A DNA stretch of 64,000 nucleotides, taken from NCBI GenBank assembly GCA_037074705.1, contig CM073593.1, positions 6,391,001-6,455,000 of the forward strand. The letters are read 5' to 3'. Positions 32,928 to 45,515 of this stretch are shown one piece after another. The position numbers were made by a program, and so were the translations under genes. The notes beneath the pieces are model-generated. The model worked only from the letters and a program-made list of their open reading frames with translations. It made no database searches and had not been told where the DNA came from. Source of the stretch: Zhengitettix transpicula (Eukaryota; Arthropoda; Insecta; Orthoptera; Tetrigidae). Within the stretch, counting starts at the first letter, position 1, and each line of letters starts with the position of its first letter.

Positions 32928-33662
32928 TTACAAAATTAAATATTTTAAAAGTATATAATTTAGTTTTCTTATGAAATTGTGACTTGAAAAACCATTAAGG
33001 ATAGAATAAAAAATGGATAATGGATAATGCTACTTATGGGCAATGTAACTTATAACAGATCATCTTAAAAGTCCGCGAATGTTTCATTTGCAATTGTTCA
33101 AGATAAAAGCGTGACATGAAGCAAATAACTAAAATTGTAAAAGAAAAACATAAACAGTTCAAACACAGTCGGAGCATTTATTTGCAAGACGTATATTTTT
33201 CCCGACGACGTTGTTCCAAAGAGAATCGAATCCCGAAAATATAGAAAACATACTCCCTAAATTCTAATAATAATAATAATAATAAAAAGAGCTTTCCGAC
33301 GAGCTCCAAATCCAAAATTCCGAAAAGCGACTTTCCGACAAGAACACTTCTCTCAAAAGTACAAAAACATATAATGGCGATATTCTAATTTTTTTAAAGT
33401 TATTTTTCACATATTTCAGGAAACTATATCAATTTAAACGATTATTTAAAGACGACTCGTAAACATATCTTTCAGCAAATTAATTAATTTTCCCCTTACA
33501 AAGTTTTTAGGCATCCGGAAACACACACCAGATATTTTCTTTTCTTAAATAAGTTTAATATTTTTATTGACTTAATTTTTTCTTCTATCCCTAATGGTTT
33601 TTCAAGTCACAATTTAATAAGAAAACTAAATTATATACTTTTAAAATATTTAATTTTGTAAA
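32928..33662. repeat. 81-bp inverted repeats flanking 573 bp
   Basis: 32928-33008 and 33582-33662 are reverse complements with about three mismatches (outer ends TTTACAAAATTAAATATTTT). Spacing and symmetry suggest a non-autonomous DNA transposon, but no clear target duplication beyond AT was seen and no transposase is present. Confidence 0.7.
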
Positions 33663-35389
33663 TCTGGAGGTTTTAGCAACATTGCCATAATTATCTGTAC
33701 AAATGAAATTAAAAAATATATATATAAAAATCATTTCGTGCCCCGATATTAATGAAAGACCCATAATTTCTTAATTAAATATTTTACAAATTATGAATTA
33801 AAATATTAAGATGGTGACTGAACAGAACATTGAGTGTAGAATACGGAAAGGAATAAATAATATCCAAATTATTTAAAATTCTTGAAGTGAAGAACGTATC
33901 TGTTGTTAATCCAATTGTTTTTCTGGAAGACTGAAAACGTTGTACGGGAAAATTAATTTCCTCACAAATATTTTTGTGCATCGTCTTTAAATTCATTTAG
34001 TTCCCTCACTCTGATGAAAAACTTAAATAATTCTTTATATAGAAATGTATAAAATATTGCCGAAAGCTCCAGAAATTTGCATTTAATTTTTTGACAAAAT
34101 TATTAACTAGTTTTCTTATTAAAATGGAGACTGATGAACATTTGGCATAGAACACAAATTCACTTATATGTTCTTCCTCGTATTTGCCGAGGACTCTGCG
34201 TGACCCAGTCATTGACGTCACACACCCGCGTTCCTACCCCAACACGTACTGTAAAAATCCACTGCTTTGTGAAAGCGGCAATTAAACTAGACTGAGTCTC
34301 ATTGAAAATTATCTGACATTTTAAAAAAATATGTCTTAATATTATTCATATCTCAGATAATTTTCCATTTATATTTTGATTATTAGCCGATATATGAGTT
34401 TTATAGAGTATTGTTGGTATGCATCCCACAGATGTCTGTAATACCTGAAGAAGTCCTCATGTAAGAACGAAACATTATGGTTTCTTATGAATAATTTACA
34501 ATTTCTTTACTAGATTGGCCCTGGGAGAGGTGGGGGAGGGAATCACTCACTAATAATTTTAGCGTTACGTCACAAGTGAACGCGTTGACTACCGTGAGAA
34601 CTTTCTGCTATCGTTTAGTGTTCGGAAACCGATAATCTCTCAAACATCAGTGAAATTGCAGAGGATATTGTAAACACATCACTTTGAATATTAAATTTAA
34701 AAATACAGAAGTTACAAAGAATTTTTTAAAAAAAATAAAGACACATTTTTTACCTATTCAGGCGTTGTTGAAGTCAATAGTATTTAAATTAGATATTTTT
34801 TTTTAAATTATTTCTAAATTTCGTAATCAGATGTTGAATTTCAAATATGAAGAGAATAATTTAGTCAACCGTATATCTCTTATATAGGTATATATGGTCT
34901 GGTGCTAAATTAATAATATATTGTCCTATAAAGATAAAATATTAATTGCAGAATTTAACAACTTGTGTTAAAAAAAATATTAAATTGTCATTATATTTTT
35001 TTTCATATTTTTATCGAAGATAATCTTATTTAAAGTATTAAGATTAAACTGTTTAGTATGGTTACGAATGAAACCACATTTTCTTACAATTCACATCAAC
35101 TGTAGTCGTGATTTAATTTCAAGATGAGACAAAGTTCCAAAAATAATTTCATGAAATTAAATTTATTAATGTTAGATATTCATAAATGCATCAACCAATC
35201 TAATTGTTAGAAAATATTTTAATAAAATAAAAATGTAGTATATAATTATCTATCTCGAGAATAATACCAGATCGATTATTTATAACAGCAAAATCAACGT
35301 AGAATATTTTATCATTTAGTCACGACTTCAGTTAAATAATTAACCCAACTAATTAACTATTATACATATTTAAATTTATTTTATATGCT
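33663..35389. other. no gene recognised
   Basis: A+T-rich. A decayed hammerhead-like motif (CCTGAAGAAGTCCTC..GAACGAAAC) lies near 34452-34480. Confidence 0.4.
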
Positions 35390-35755
35390 AGATATGCTCT
35401 TTGTCTCTCAGGATTTACGTGGGGTTGGATCATTCGAAATTTATCTGTGTTCACAACGCTTTTAAAAAAAACATAATTCACTACTTATAATTGCTTACTT
35501 TTTTTAAACGATACCCATATCTTATAGACATCTTGGCTTCGTGGTTGAGTTCAGTCGATCTGCCTGGACTGTTGGTCAAGCAACGGAATAGATTCAACAG
35601 ACGTCACTCTGACGTCGTCAGCTTACGTGCATTCTCCCCAGAAACTCGTGTGTTGAATGAAAATAAAATTAGAATAAAAAAACAACATTAATAAAACGAA
35701 AAATTAATTAACAATATTCTAAACCTAATACTTAATATTTCTTTAAAATGACCAA
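35390..35755 (-). repeat. dispersed repeat, family G copy 2
   Basis: Inverted relative to 4780..5125. It contains GGATTTACGTGGGGTTGGATC and GACGTCACTCTGACGTCGTC, the complements of the blocks in copy 1. Confidence 0.65.
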
Positions 35756-35849
35756 TTCAACAAATTACTTTCATATTCCCTTACATATTATCCTTGGTCT
35801 TTTATATGAATTTGATACTAGTATAGGAAGCAATTTGAAATGCGGAAGG

Positions 35850-36050
35850 ATAGAGGAAGATATCCCCCGGAGTATGGTTTAAGGATCCTACCAGTCATGC
35901 GCCTAAAAGTGATGCACGGAAAACTCGCATCAGGTTGGCCGGACACGTGGAACTTGTCCCACGCCGTTCCGATGGCGGTAACTGGGTTTACTGTGAAGAC
36001 GCAGCATTTCCTTCTCCATGCCTTGACCAGTTAGGAGGCAGCTGGCCGAA
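35850..36050 (+). repeat. repeat family S, single copy
   Basis: Matches the 48.7-49.6 kb tandem pair: GCCTAAAAGTGATGCA, TGGAACTTGTCCCACGCC, AGGAGGCAGCTGGCC. Confidence 0.7.
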
Positions 36051-36096
36051 ATCCATATCGATATTTCTTCTTTACTTGTAATATCTTTTATAATTA

Positions 36097-37040
36097 TCTC
36101 TATATATAAAAATGAATGCTGGTGTGTCTATGTCCCCTGTGCAATCCTTAACCATTCATCCGATTGCGATGAAACATTTGATGACCCCGCGAATGTTTCT
36201 GTCGGCCTTTCGAAGCGTTAGGCAGCTTTCAAGGGGTGAACGGGGGTGAAATTTAAAAATATACTAAAATGGCCGATATTAGCGCTGATTAATTACTTTT
36301 CGGGGTCGATGTGATTAATAGTTTTTATGCAGATGTTTTTCGTGTATAATTACAACCCATTAAAGCATCTATAAGGGAGGGTGTGGAGGGGAGTTACATA
36401 AAAATAACGCGAAATAACTGATATTGGTGCCAAATCCAAGCTTATAGATGTCAATGAATTTAATTCTGGCATTCACTATGTCAGTTAAGTTGTAGTTCAG
36501 CCCCTACGTGTGGATGTGGGAGAGGATGAGGGTGAAAGGCCGTTACATAAAAGTAATAAGTAAACAACCGAGACTGGTGTTGAATCAGGGTTTATGGAAG
36601 TCACTGAGTTTAATTATGACATTTACCATATTGGTTAAGATGTAGTTCAGACCCTAGGATTGGGGGTGGAAAGCGGTGAAACAAATTTCCATATAAATCG
36701 TAAATGAGTAGATCAATTTCTACCAAACCTTATACACATATTACTTACGATCCAGGAACAAACACTGAGAGCTTAAGACACACCTACTGCCTCTAGGTTG
36801 GGGCGGGGGGGGGGGTGGAATTTAAAAACATTCCTAAACGGCCATTATTAGCTTCGAATAATTTGATAGTGTCAAAATAGAATTCTGAAGTGTATAATTT
36901 CAACGTAAGGGAGGGAAGCACCCTTATCGTACGGGTGGTCGTGGAAGGGTTTTAAATAAAAATTTATGCAAAAAAAACACCGATATTACTGTCGATTCCG
37001 GGGTTATATGAGTCGCTGCGTTTAATTCTCGCATAAATAC
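36097..37040 (+). mobile_element. non-autonomous Helitron, copy 3 (3' truncated)
   Basis: It starts A|TCTCTATATATAAAAATG and is homologous to copy 2 in opposite orientation over most of its length. Homology stops near 37040 and the GC-rich terminal segment with CTAG is absent. Confidence 0.75.
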
Positions 37041-37254
37041 TCAGGAAACGCTACGCTTGTCATTTTCATCCTGAGATAACCACCCGTAAGAGATAATCCT
37101 CCATACTCTTCACAATATAATATTTTCGACGCATATTATATTGAATTATGGTCCCCAGTTAGTATTATAGCAACCAACTAAAACTATTTTTCCAAACTTG
37201 ATGATAATGATATTTAATTAATTTTTATTTAAAAAATGAAGTTAAAATCCCGCG

Positions 37255-37400
37255 TCGCATGCAAAGATAATTTCCCGATCAGAGATATTGCGCTTACCAG
37301 ATGTGATCGTCCTTAATCACTCGATTTGCCTCAAGAATGAATTTAATTTACACATTTTAAATAACTCATGTCACATAGCCTGCTTGTCGTTTCTTTGTTT
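37255..37400 (-). repeat. dispersed repeat, family B copy 2
   Basis: Inverted partner of 3280..3450; includes AAAGATAATTTCCCGATCAG. Confidence 0.6.
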
Positions 37401-38350
37401 TGGAACCAGGTAAGTTAATTTTTTCAAGTCTGAATGTCTAAATCATTTTCTTGTAATATTAATCAATAATTAAAAATTATGTGATATTACTTAAATAATT
37501 TTTTTTTTCATTTTGTATATTACCAACTGTTAATTACTCACCGATCAGATTGTATAATATGAATATTCTCGGGAAAAGAAAATAAGTAATGACGATATCG
37601 TTCTAAGTAGGTAGTGAGTCGTCGTCACGCCCATAAACACCTGCGGCCACGCAGCAAAAATTCCGTAACATTTTTCCCTGTTAAAAACGATTCCGCTGTT
37701 CCATAATACCTTCCTCTTTTGTTAAAAGCAGTTAAATGCGTAGTGATATCTCCACAACGTCTTTATTTTAATTTTCTCTTATTACCGTCCTTTTCAAAAC
37801 CGACCGGGATAAAATATTAGCTTTCCATGCGACAAACCAGCATCTATTTATCGTGGTGGGTGACAGAAGGGGATGTTTACCGATAGGACAGATAAATGAT
37901 GTGATACGTAAAGTATAGTACGGAATTTGTCTGCTTTTGAAGGCACGTAAGCACATCTCTTAACAGACAGGTCACAGCTGCTAGCCAACGTGCTATTGAT
38001 TGCCTGTGCTCGTGTTGTTGAAGAGAGGGAGACTGTGCTGTGTGGCTACAGGGGGTCAATATGCAGCACACAGTGAATTTTTATTACATCGCTGAGCGTC
38101 GCCGTGTGTCAATAACATCCGGTTATTTTTTTTTCGACAATTTCCAATTTCTACCCCCTCTACACATTTTTTATCCTTCGAAATATTATTTTAATCTCAT
38201 ATTATTGAAAATTCTTCTCCGGCGTGATATTGAGACAAAATCGTTCGCTTTTTCGAGAAAAATACGTGACATTGAGTTGTACATCCACGCGGTTAATTTT
38301 CTACTAGATTCTTAAATAAAAAATTTACGTCTAATTGAAAATAATTTATA
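37401..38350. other. no gene recognised
   Basis: Mixed composition. A 91-codon frame at 38040..38315 has no domain. Confidence 0.35.
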
Positions 38351-38631
38351 AGAAAGATAGCCAATTCAGACAAAAAAGTGATAATAGAAATACCTCACAA
38401 CGTTTCTGGGATCCTATTCCCTTTCGTCAGGTGCGAAGATGAGCCTAGAGCGACACAATTGTACTCAACAGTTGACAAAACTCCAAAGCGACGAAAACGC
38501 GTTTTGTCAACTGTTGAGTACAATTGTGTCGCTCTAGGCTCATCTTCGCACCTGACGAAAGGGACAAGGATCCCAGAAACGTTGTGTGGTACTTGTATTA
38601 TCACTTTTTTGTATTAATTGGCTATCTTTCT
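38351..38631. repeat. fold-back element with 131-bp arms and paired hammerhead-like motifs
   Basis: 38351-38481 and 38501-38631 are reverse complements with about eight mismatches, separated by 19 bp. Each arm holds the motif CGCAC-CTGACGA, stem GGGA/TCCC, GAAACGTT-GTG: on the + strand at 38548-38590 and on the - strand near 38396-38436. Related half or whole fold-backs lie near 23.4, 46.7, 53.6 and 56.4 kb. Hammerhead motifs are known in the terminal repeats of Penelope-like retroelements, which often sit in inverted pairs; that link is inference because no Penelope reverse transcriptase is seen here. Confidence 0.85.
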
Positions 38632-38996
38632 TATTAATTAGATTCTTAAATGTCTGGATTCGATCTAAATTATCATTCTTTTGAACCCAGTTCTAATAAG
38701 CCAAATTACTCCTGGTTTATTTACCGTACATTCATCATTTTAGCAGATATTCTAAATTTGTTTCGCCTTTATTTTTAATAACCCTAACAGTGTAAATTAG
38801 TTGTAAATTTTTATCGTTAATCAAAGCGAGCATTAAATGAGAGAAACAAGAATTTCCGCCAAATTAATTTGTCTGATACTTTGAAAATTCCTCATTTACA
38901 ATTTTGACACAGTGGCTGTAAAATTTCACCATAAACGTATTCTTTTCAAACAATTTCAACGTATAAACCTCACATCCACACACTTTAATCTGCATA

Positions 38997-40281
38997 CCAC
39001 TGTGAACAAAAAGTAAGGTGAATTTATTTATAAAATATAAATTCTTTATTTATTCTTCCAAATCAATTTCATCCCCTTCAATGTAATCCCCGTCCGATAA
39101 AACGCACTTTTTCCAACGATTTTTCCAGTCCTCGTACCAGTCGGAATAGTCGTTTTCCGGTATAGCCTTCTAGAACTTCTTCGATTCGGTTTTTATCTCC
39201 TCAATCGTGTCAAAACGGCATCCCCCCATTGGTCTTTTGAGTTGGCTGAATAGCCAGAAGTCGCACGGAGCCAAGTCAGGCGAATACGGTGGTTGCGGAA
39301 CGATATGAGTCGAGTTTTTGGCAAAAAAGTCGCGAAGAACCAATGCAGTATAACATCGTGCATTATCGTGATGAAGGAACCAAGAGTTTCAGACGAATAG
39401 CTTCACGCAAACGACGCATAACGCTCAAATAATATTCTTTGTTGACAGTTTGGCCCGGCGGAAGGAATTCATAGTGCACCTCACCACGATAATCATAGAA
39501 AACTGTCAAAATGACCTTGATTGTCGATCGACTTTGCCGTGGTCTTTTCGGTCTTGCTTCACCTTTTGCACGATATTCGTTGGATTGGTCGGCGGTTTCA
39601 GGGTCGTATGCGTAAATCCAAGCCTCGTCTCCAGTAATGATGCATTTCAAGTGGTCCTGATAGTCAGACAGCAAAGTTTCACACACACCAACGCGACGCT
39701 TTTTTTCCAAAAATTTGAGCGATTTTGGCACCAATCGAGATTTGACGCGTTTGAGACACAAAACATTCTTCAAAATGGTTTGGGCTGAGCCAAATGATAT
39801 TCCAACACTATCAGCGAGATCTCTAATTGTCCATCGACGATTTTCAAGCACCAAATCTTTGAATTGTTGGGCGTGGCCCTCGTCGGTAGACGTTGATGGT
39901 CGTCCAGACCGCGGTTCGTCTTCAACGCGTTCTCGGCCCTGATGTACTCGTTGTACCACTTATAAACTTTTTTTTGTGCCATAGTTTGATCACCAAAGGC
40001 CTTCCGCAACATTTTCAACGTGTCCGCACAAGAATATGCGTTCCGGAAAAGAAAATTGATACAAGTTCTTTGCTCAACAAAATCACCCATTGCAAAATTC
40101 CAATAACTCACTTTTGGTTGTTTAAAAAAATACGTGTAACTCGGGGATAATTAAACCTTTTAAAAAACAGACGCTTGGCAAATATTGTATACAGTCCTAC
40201 CAACCTAAGAAAAAAATACCTGCCTTCCGAATACCCGGGAGTTTTAAATGACAATTTCACCTTACTTTTTGATCACAGTGG
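38997..40281 (-). mobile_element. mariner element, family A, copy 2 (inactive)
   Basis: 1285 bp flanked by TA (38995-38996 and 40282-40283), with the same terminal repeats as copy 1 and one change in the left repeat. Confidence 0.95.
39050..40090 (-). pseudogene. mariner transposase pseudogene, family A copy 2
   Basis: Start ATG at 40088-40090 (MGDFVEQR), expected stop at 39050-39052. A one-base indel near 39945 splits the N-terminal frame, and a deletion of about 23 bp near 39390 removes the residues before the second catalytic motif. The three Asp blocks (DEAWIYAYDP, HHDNA, LAPCDFWLF) are all still readable in their frames, unlike in copy 1. The lesions differ from copy 1, so the two copies decayed independently. 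Confidence 0.92.
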
Positions 40282-40283
40282 TA

Positions 40284-40914
40284 TATTGCAATTTTTATGA
40301 ATATAAATAATTCTCAGGTGCAAAAAAATATTAAGCACTAATTTTGATATCTTCTAAGAGGATTTTCAATATATGTCATTGAACTCGTGGAATCTGATTA
40401 AACACAACGTCGCATTTTTTTATTTGGATGATTTGAAGGTGTTCTTAAAGGTAATTTAGGAAGCTGTAACCTCCGCTCCCCCTTGAGATTTCTTTTCGTC
40501 GAGCCCATTAACTGTCAGGAAAAGTCAACGTCCCGACGACTGGGGAAATCTTCTCAAGAATTATTCGACCGTCTGTTAATAGGAACCAAAGATGAGTTCT
40601 TTATTTGCTGGAAGCTTTTCCAACGTACATCGAGATGTGGACAGTTGTATCTAAAGTCGTCGTTATGCCCTTCATGACCGTTGCATCCTTACAAGTACTA
40701 CTATACATGTAATTTTGTAGTTTACGATGAGAAATGATCCAATTAAAATGCTGTTACCCTTTGAAATAATCAATTTATTTGTAGATAAATTTTTATCTAT
40801 ATCTGTCATCCATATATTGATGTATGCGAGCCTCGCATATATTCTCCAACACATGCACAAGGAACGCTGTGTTCTATATAAAGATTAAACTATTGTATTG
40901 AAATGATTATAAAA
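40284..40914. other. no gene recognised
   Basis: Only short frames. Confidence 0.4.
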
Positions 40915-41859
40915 CTAAGGATGGCTTTAATTTAAAAAATTAATTAATTAGTAAAACAAATTTATTCTTTATAGGTACACTTTATCAACCTTACTTTGGC
41001 ACGCCAAAGTGAATCAAATTTACAAACCAAATTTTTTTTTTTTTAATTTGTGGTATTTTAGGAAAATACAAACTTTCCTATTTTATAAACAATTACATCT
41101 AATTTACTCTTCTTCTCAGAGTCTTTACTGGGTTTGATAGTAAGAACAATCAAATTTAATAAACTAATTAAAAAATCAAAAATTTAAATGAACGGAATAT
41201 AAATTCTAAACACAATAAAGAAAAACGAAATCTAAACACGATAACGAAATCTGACTATACCTTTAATTATCGTTTACAGACTTTAAATAGTTGTGTTTGT
41301 ACTCACGAATGTCTTTCTGGTACCAGATCTGATTCTTGGAGCTTGAGGGTACAACTCACTAAAAAGGCCATTATTCACTGATTCTACACCTCATTATTAA
41401 TACACACGGTAGTTGTTCTCCTTTTATTCCACCTGGAATTTGGGGTCAGCCGCTTCCTCGGTCATCCGTCAGACGTGTGTCTCCTCGATGCCTTTATGCG
41501 AAATGTTATTTCGGCCTGTGTGTTGCAAACCTTTTGCTTCCACTTTGCGATTTTTATAGAATGAGTCTCTCTGTCAAGAACTATTTACTCGTGTTTTATA
41601 GAATCTATAGGTCTCGCAGTTGAACTTCCTGGACCACGCTGTTCGTACTCTTAGATCAGCATCCTCAATCTCCCGTAATGTTCGTCGTATCGCTCCCCCC
41701 AAAAATGTTTGCCTCCTCTCTCTCTCTCAAAACTTTCGCCAGACTGCTCCCCGTATGAACGCGCGGTTTCCAACGAAGATTGCCGAAAAAGCTTGCCGTA
41801 GGTGTTGCTTTCAAGAAATAATTTTAAAACTATTAATGGCCTCCTTAATTAGTATTACA
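40915..41859 (-). mobile_element. solo-LTR-like copy A3, end truncated
   Basis: It shares the ordered blocks of A1 and A2 and ends AGTATTACA before a TA run. The left end lacks the duplicated TGTAATG/primer-site-like stretch. Confidence 0.65.
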
Positions 41860-42115
41860 ATATATATATTAAAATAATTATAATATTTAAAATCGTCAAT
41901 ACAGATGATTTTACAAAAATTAAAACAAAATGTTTCGAAGACAATTTTATTATCATTTAATGTCATGCTTGCAACTGATGACGTTAATAAAATATAAGAA
42001 GAAACGTCTTTTTAAAAAAAAAACTTCATGATAAAATTGTATGTATTGACCAACTTAAACCTAATATAAATATATTTCAAGAAATGAAATTCTAATAATC
42101 AGGATGGAAAAAAAA

Positions 42116-42191
42116 TCTCAACCGGATCGGGAATCGAAGCCAAGGCCTCCACTTTGTACTCGATACTGTTACCATCTGAGCTACTGTGGTC
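42116..42191 (-). repeat. tRNA-derived SINE head or tRNA relic
   Basis: In - strand sense it has an RNA polymerase III A box TAGCTCAGATGG (42172-42183) and B box GGCTTCGATTCCC (42129-42141), 30 bp apart as in a tRNA, followed by a T run. The acceptor arms do not pair, so it is not a working tRNA gene. A SINE head is likely, but no second copy was found here. Confidence 0.6.
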
Positions 42192-43882
42192 GACTTCCCT
42201 GTCAGGCACGAGTCTTGTCCATTCATTGTTACCTATGATCAATATTTTATACTTCCCTAAAAAAAATTAAACCTGACATATAACAGAGGTGTGTGTTTTC
42301 ATAAATAAATTTTTATACTTGAGGTTATCAATTGGAAGACATTTAATTAACTGACATCCGATAAATGTCTTAAAAATCATTTTTATTTTTCATTGTGGAT
42401 GCCACTAAGTGTAGACTAAATTGTGGTGTTAATAAAGGTTACACATATCACGGTCAAAGTGAAACGATGTCAAGTAATCTTTTTGTATTCTTTGGTATAA
42501 GCGGAATAAATACTTATCATTCCAGACTCTGACTCATTAGTGTATTTTTTCGCGGGGTGTCAAAATTCACGTGTGTTCCAGGTGCGTTCCTTTTCCATAA
42601 TTTGCGGCATATCGTAGCAAGTTGAGTCGTCCCCACCCCTGCTATTCGGTTTCGCCGCCATCGATCATCTACGAGAAGCCATTTTCTCCGGTGTGTGTGC
42701 AAATGATCAAGCTGACACTGACGCATCGGGCCGTGACACTGATATATCATGCGAAGGATATTTATGCGTGAAACGAAACATCTTGAGTCCTCTTATCCCC
42801 CCCCCCAACACAAATAACTCTCGTTTCTCCCTTCTCAAGGAGTTGCAGACTCTTTTCACCTGTTGTTTTCGTTACTGCCTGAGGATAACTTGCTTGAAAA
42901 TAATGCAATCGTAAAGTCCTGGAGCACCAGGGTGACAAAAACGCGTTTCTCTCTCCTCTGAAGGCAGGATTCGAGAGGTAAAGGGGTGAGAGGTGGTGTC
43001 CTTACACAGGATCAGCATCAAATTCTCGTTACTATATTTCACATTTTCTAAGAAGGTAATTAAAAGGTATAGATACTTTTATTTAATTGCATTCGACAAA
43101 TGTGGCAGCGTTCAAAGAACATACTCAAATGAACATATAATAAATAGAGAAAACTAGTTCCATCAGATTAATAAACAGATACACTTAACACGAATAACGG
43201 TTAACTGTCATTAAGATTATAAGTAGTGTCCTACAGTTCTCTGAACTTCTCTTCAATGCTTTACAGATTTAACTACATTTCAAAAAACACACCCTAATTA
43301 AAATATGTTTTAATTTTCAACTTCACTCTCTTCACTCACAAATAAATCCTATTATTTTTACAATAAATCCCCTGCAATTATTCGTTAATCGTCTTTTCAA
43401 TACTCCAATACTCCAGGTTCTTTTACTATTACAATCCCGAATACTTTCATTTATGAATGTTAGTTCGCTGTTTCCTCTAAATAATCGCTTTTAGATGGGA
43501 AGTAAAAACAAAATAATAACATTCTGCAATGTAATGGGTGGTTCGTGTTGAATTCGGTATATTTGGTGTTAGTGGTCGGGTAAACTCAGGTTAATACGGA
43601 AGGCACACTCGAATGTTTGTTTATGATAAAAATCTGTTATAAATAATGGCCAAACGGTCAGATAAGGTTTAATAATTGTCAATACTATTATTAATTCAAT
43701 AATAAAATTTCTAATTCAATTTTTGTGGATTCATAAGTAGATATTACTGCCTAGTTTTCTAATAGATTTTTTTAAGTTAAGAAGATTTTTTAAGAATAAG
43801 AGAAATTGAGAAGAAATAGCGGAGGAGAAATGGATAAGATAAAAGAAATATGTCAAAGACAAAGATATAGCATGAATAATTC
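42192..43882. other. no gene recognised
   Basis: Includes a GC-richer patch (42560-42980) with 73-77-codon frames and no domain. Confidence 0.35.
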
Positions 43883-43929
43883 GGAACAACGTTTCTACCA
43901 GTAAACAAGCTCTGGTCTTCCTCAGGGTA
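43883..43929 (-). ncRNA. hammerhead-like motif, divergent copy
   Basis: In - strand sense it reads CTGAGGA, stem CCAG/CTGG, GAAACGTTGTT. The stem sequence is entirely different from the 38 kb copies yet still pairs. Confidence 0.35.
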
Positions 43930-44233
43930 AAAGGAATTCAGTGCATTGGCATAAGAGTCGGATCTATTTTTTTTCCCTTGGATATGAACAACTTTCTGAA
44001 CAGCGAATGGTTAAATAAGGTAAATGTTTATTTGTTCTTACTATGTGGTTGTCTTGTCTATCCTTGAAACATCGGTTCCCCTTGCTGTATCTTTGCCTTT
44101 CTTCACTTTATGCGCTTCCCTACCAGACTACATGCTAAGAATTCCTTCTAAACTTCCAAATTTCCTTAACTTGATCCAATATTGGTGACGTAAAACCCGA
44201 CAATAATACCTACTAATAATTATAACAATATAT

Positions 44234-44800
44234 TGTAATACTAATTAGAGGCCAGTAATGATTTTAAAATTGGATTGTTTGCGGCCCAAATTCTTCAAAT
44301 ACGACAATGGGTAGACCAGCTTTGTTATGAGCCGCTAGAACTGTCTGAAGGCAGTTGATCGGTTGTCGTGGTCGCGTGAGGAAATCAGAATCTGGGAGCG
44401 GAGAACGAGCAGTGTGGCCAGAGTATAAATTCAACCGGGGAAGTTACAAGTTTTTAAATCCTAGTATAAAGTTTGGACAGCGAGATACTTTGTAAAAACT
44501 GCAAAGAGTAATCAAATATTTGCACCACATTAAGATTCCTACGCGTACTGAGATCAACATTTTCCACATAAAGACAATGTGTAACAATATGTCTGGCTGA
44601 TGTCCCGGAGGAAAATTCAATAACTACGACCGTGTGTTTGACAATCAAGTGTAGAGTCAGTGATTCACAGCCTTTTTAGTGTAAATTGTGTGCTCAAGCC
44701 GAGGAATCTAAGTCTGGTACCAGCCGAACATTTGTGTAAGTAGAAACCAAGTTAATTAAGCTTTTAAACGATAGTTAAAGGTATTGGTCAGATTTCGTTC
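44234..44800 (+). mobile_element. solo-LTR-like copy A4, partial, opposite orientation
   Basis: It begins TGTAATACTAATTAGAGG and carries the complements of the A blocks (GTGATTCACAGCCTTTTTAG, TCTGGTACCAG). Homology fades near 44800. Confidence 0.6.
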
Positions 44801-45414
44801 GTATCTTCAACAGGTGAACAAAAGTTAAAAAAACTTGAGGCCTCAATGATCTAAAAATTTATTCAGTGATGTTAAATATTCTGATAAATTTGATTTATAA
44901 AAATATATTCCAAATAAATTAGGTAACAGAAATTTTGGATAAATTTTAAAATTCATTTTGTAGCTGAAATGTTATAAAATTATATTTATTTACTTATGCC
45001 AGATAAATATCGATATTAATTATGTTTTGTATTGTTAAATGCAAGTTTATGTGGCGGGGTGGAAGATTAATAGTTAGAGAGTTAGTTACTTACCGGATCG
45101 GTAAAATAAAGTACTAATTCCCAGGGTTGACTCAGGCGCTTTCGTAAACTGGATTACGCGGTCCGTTTTTAAGACTTTGACAGTTTCCTATAAATAAAAT
45201 ATTTCAGTAAACAAATATTCTTTACACGAAATGTCGTCTATAGGAGGATAAAATCAGACTCAAAACTAAAGAGTCTTCGCTTTGTTATTTTCAGACCGGA
45301 AAAATGTAGGAGGCAACATTTTGATAGACTATGTATAGTTTAATAGACGAAAATGAGTAGTTAGTTTTGAAAACTACTTTTAATTCTATGCAGACTGATG
45401 GTTGTAGCGCGATA

Positions 45415-45418
<4 letters not shown>
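44801..45418. other. no gene recognised
   Basis: A+T-rich; nothing supported. Confidence 0.4.

Positions 45419-45453
<35 letters not shown>
45419..45453. repeat. (TA)n microsatellite
   Basis: Uninterrupted TA tract about 60 bp left of the large inverted repeat. Confidence 0.95.
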
Positions 45454-45455
<2 letters not shown>

Positions 45456-45515
45456 CATTTTTATATAATTAGCAAGGGTTGAGAGCTTGGCAAGTTGGAA
45501 TTTGACCAGGCGCCG

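Noticed and set aside
42116..42191. Functional tRNA gene
   Set aside because: A and B boxes are present, but the acceptor arms do not pair and no sound anticodon arm forms.
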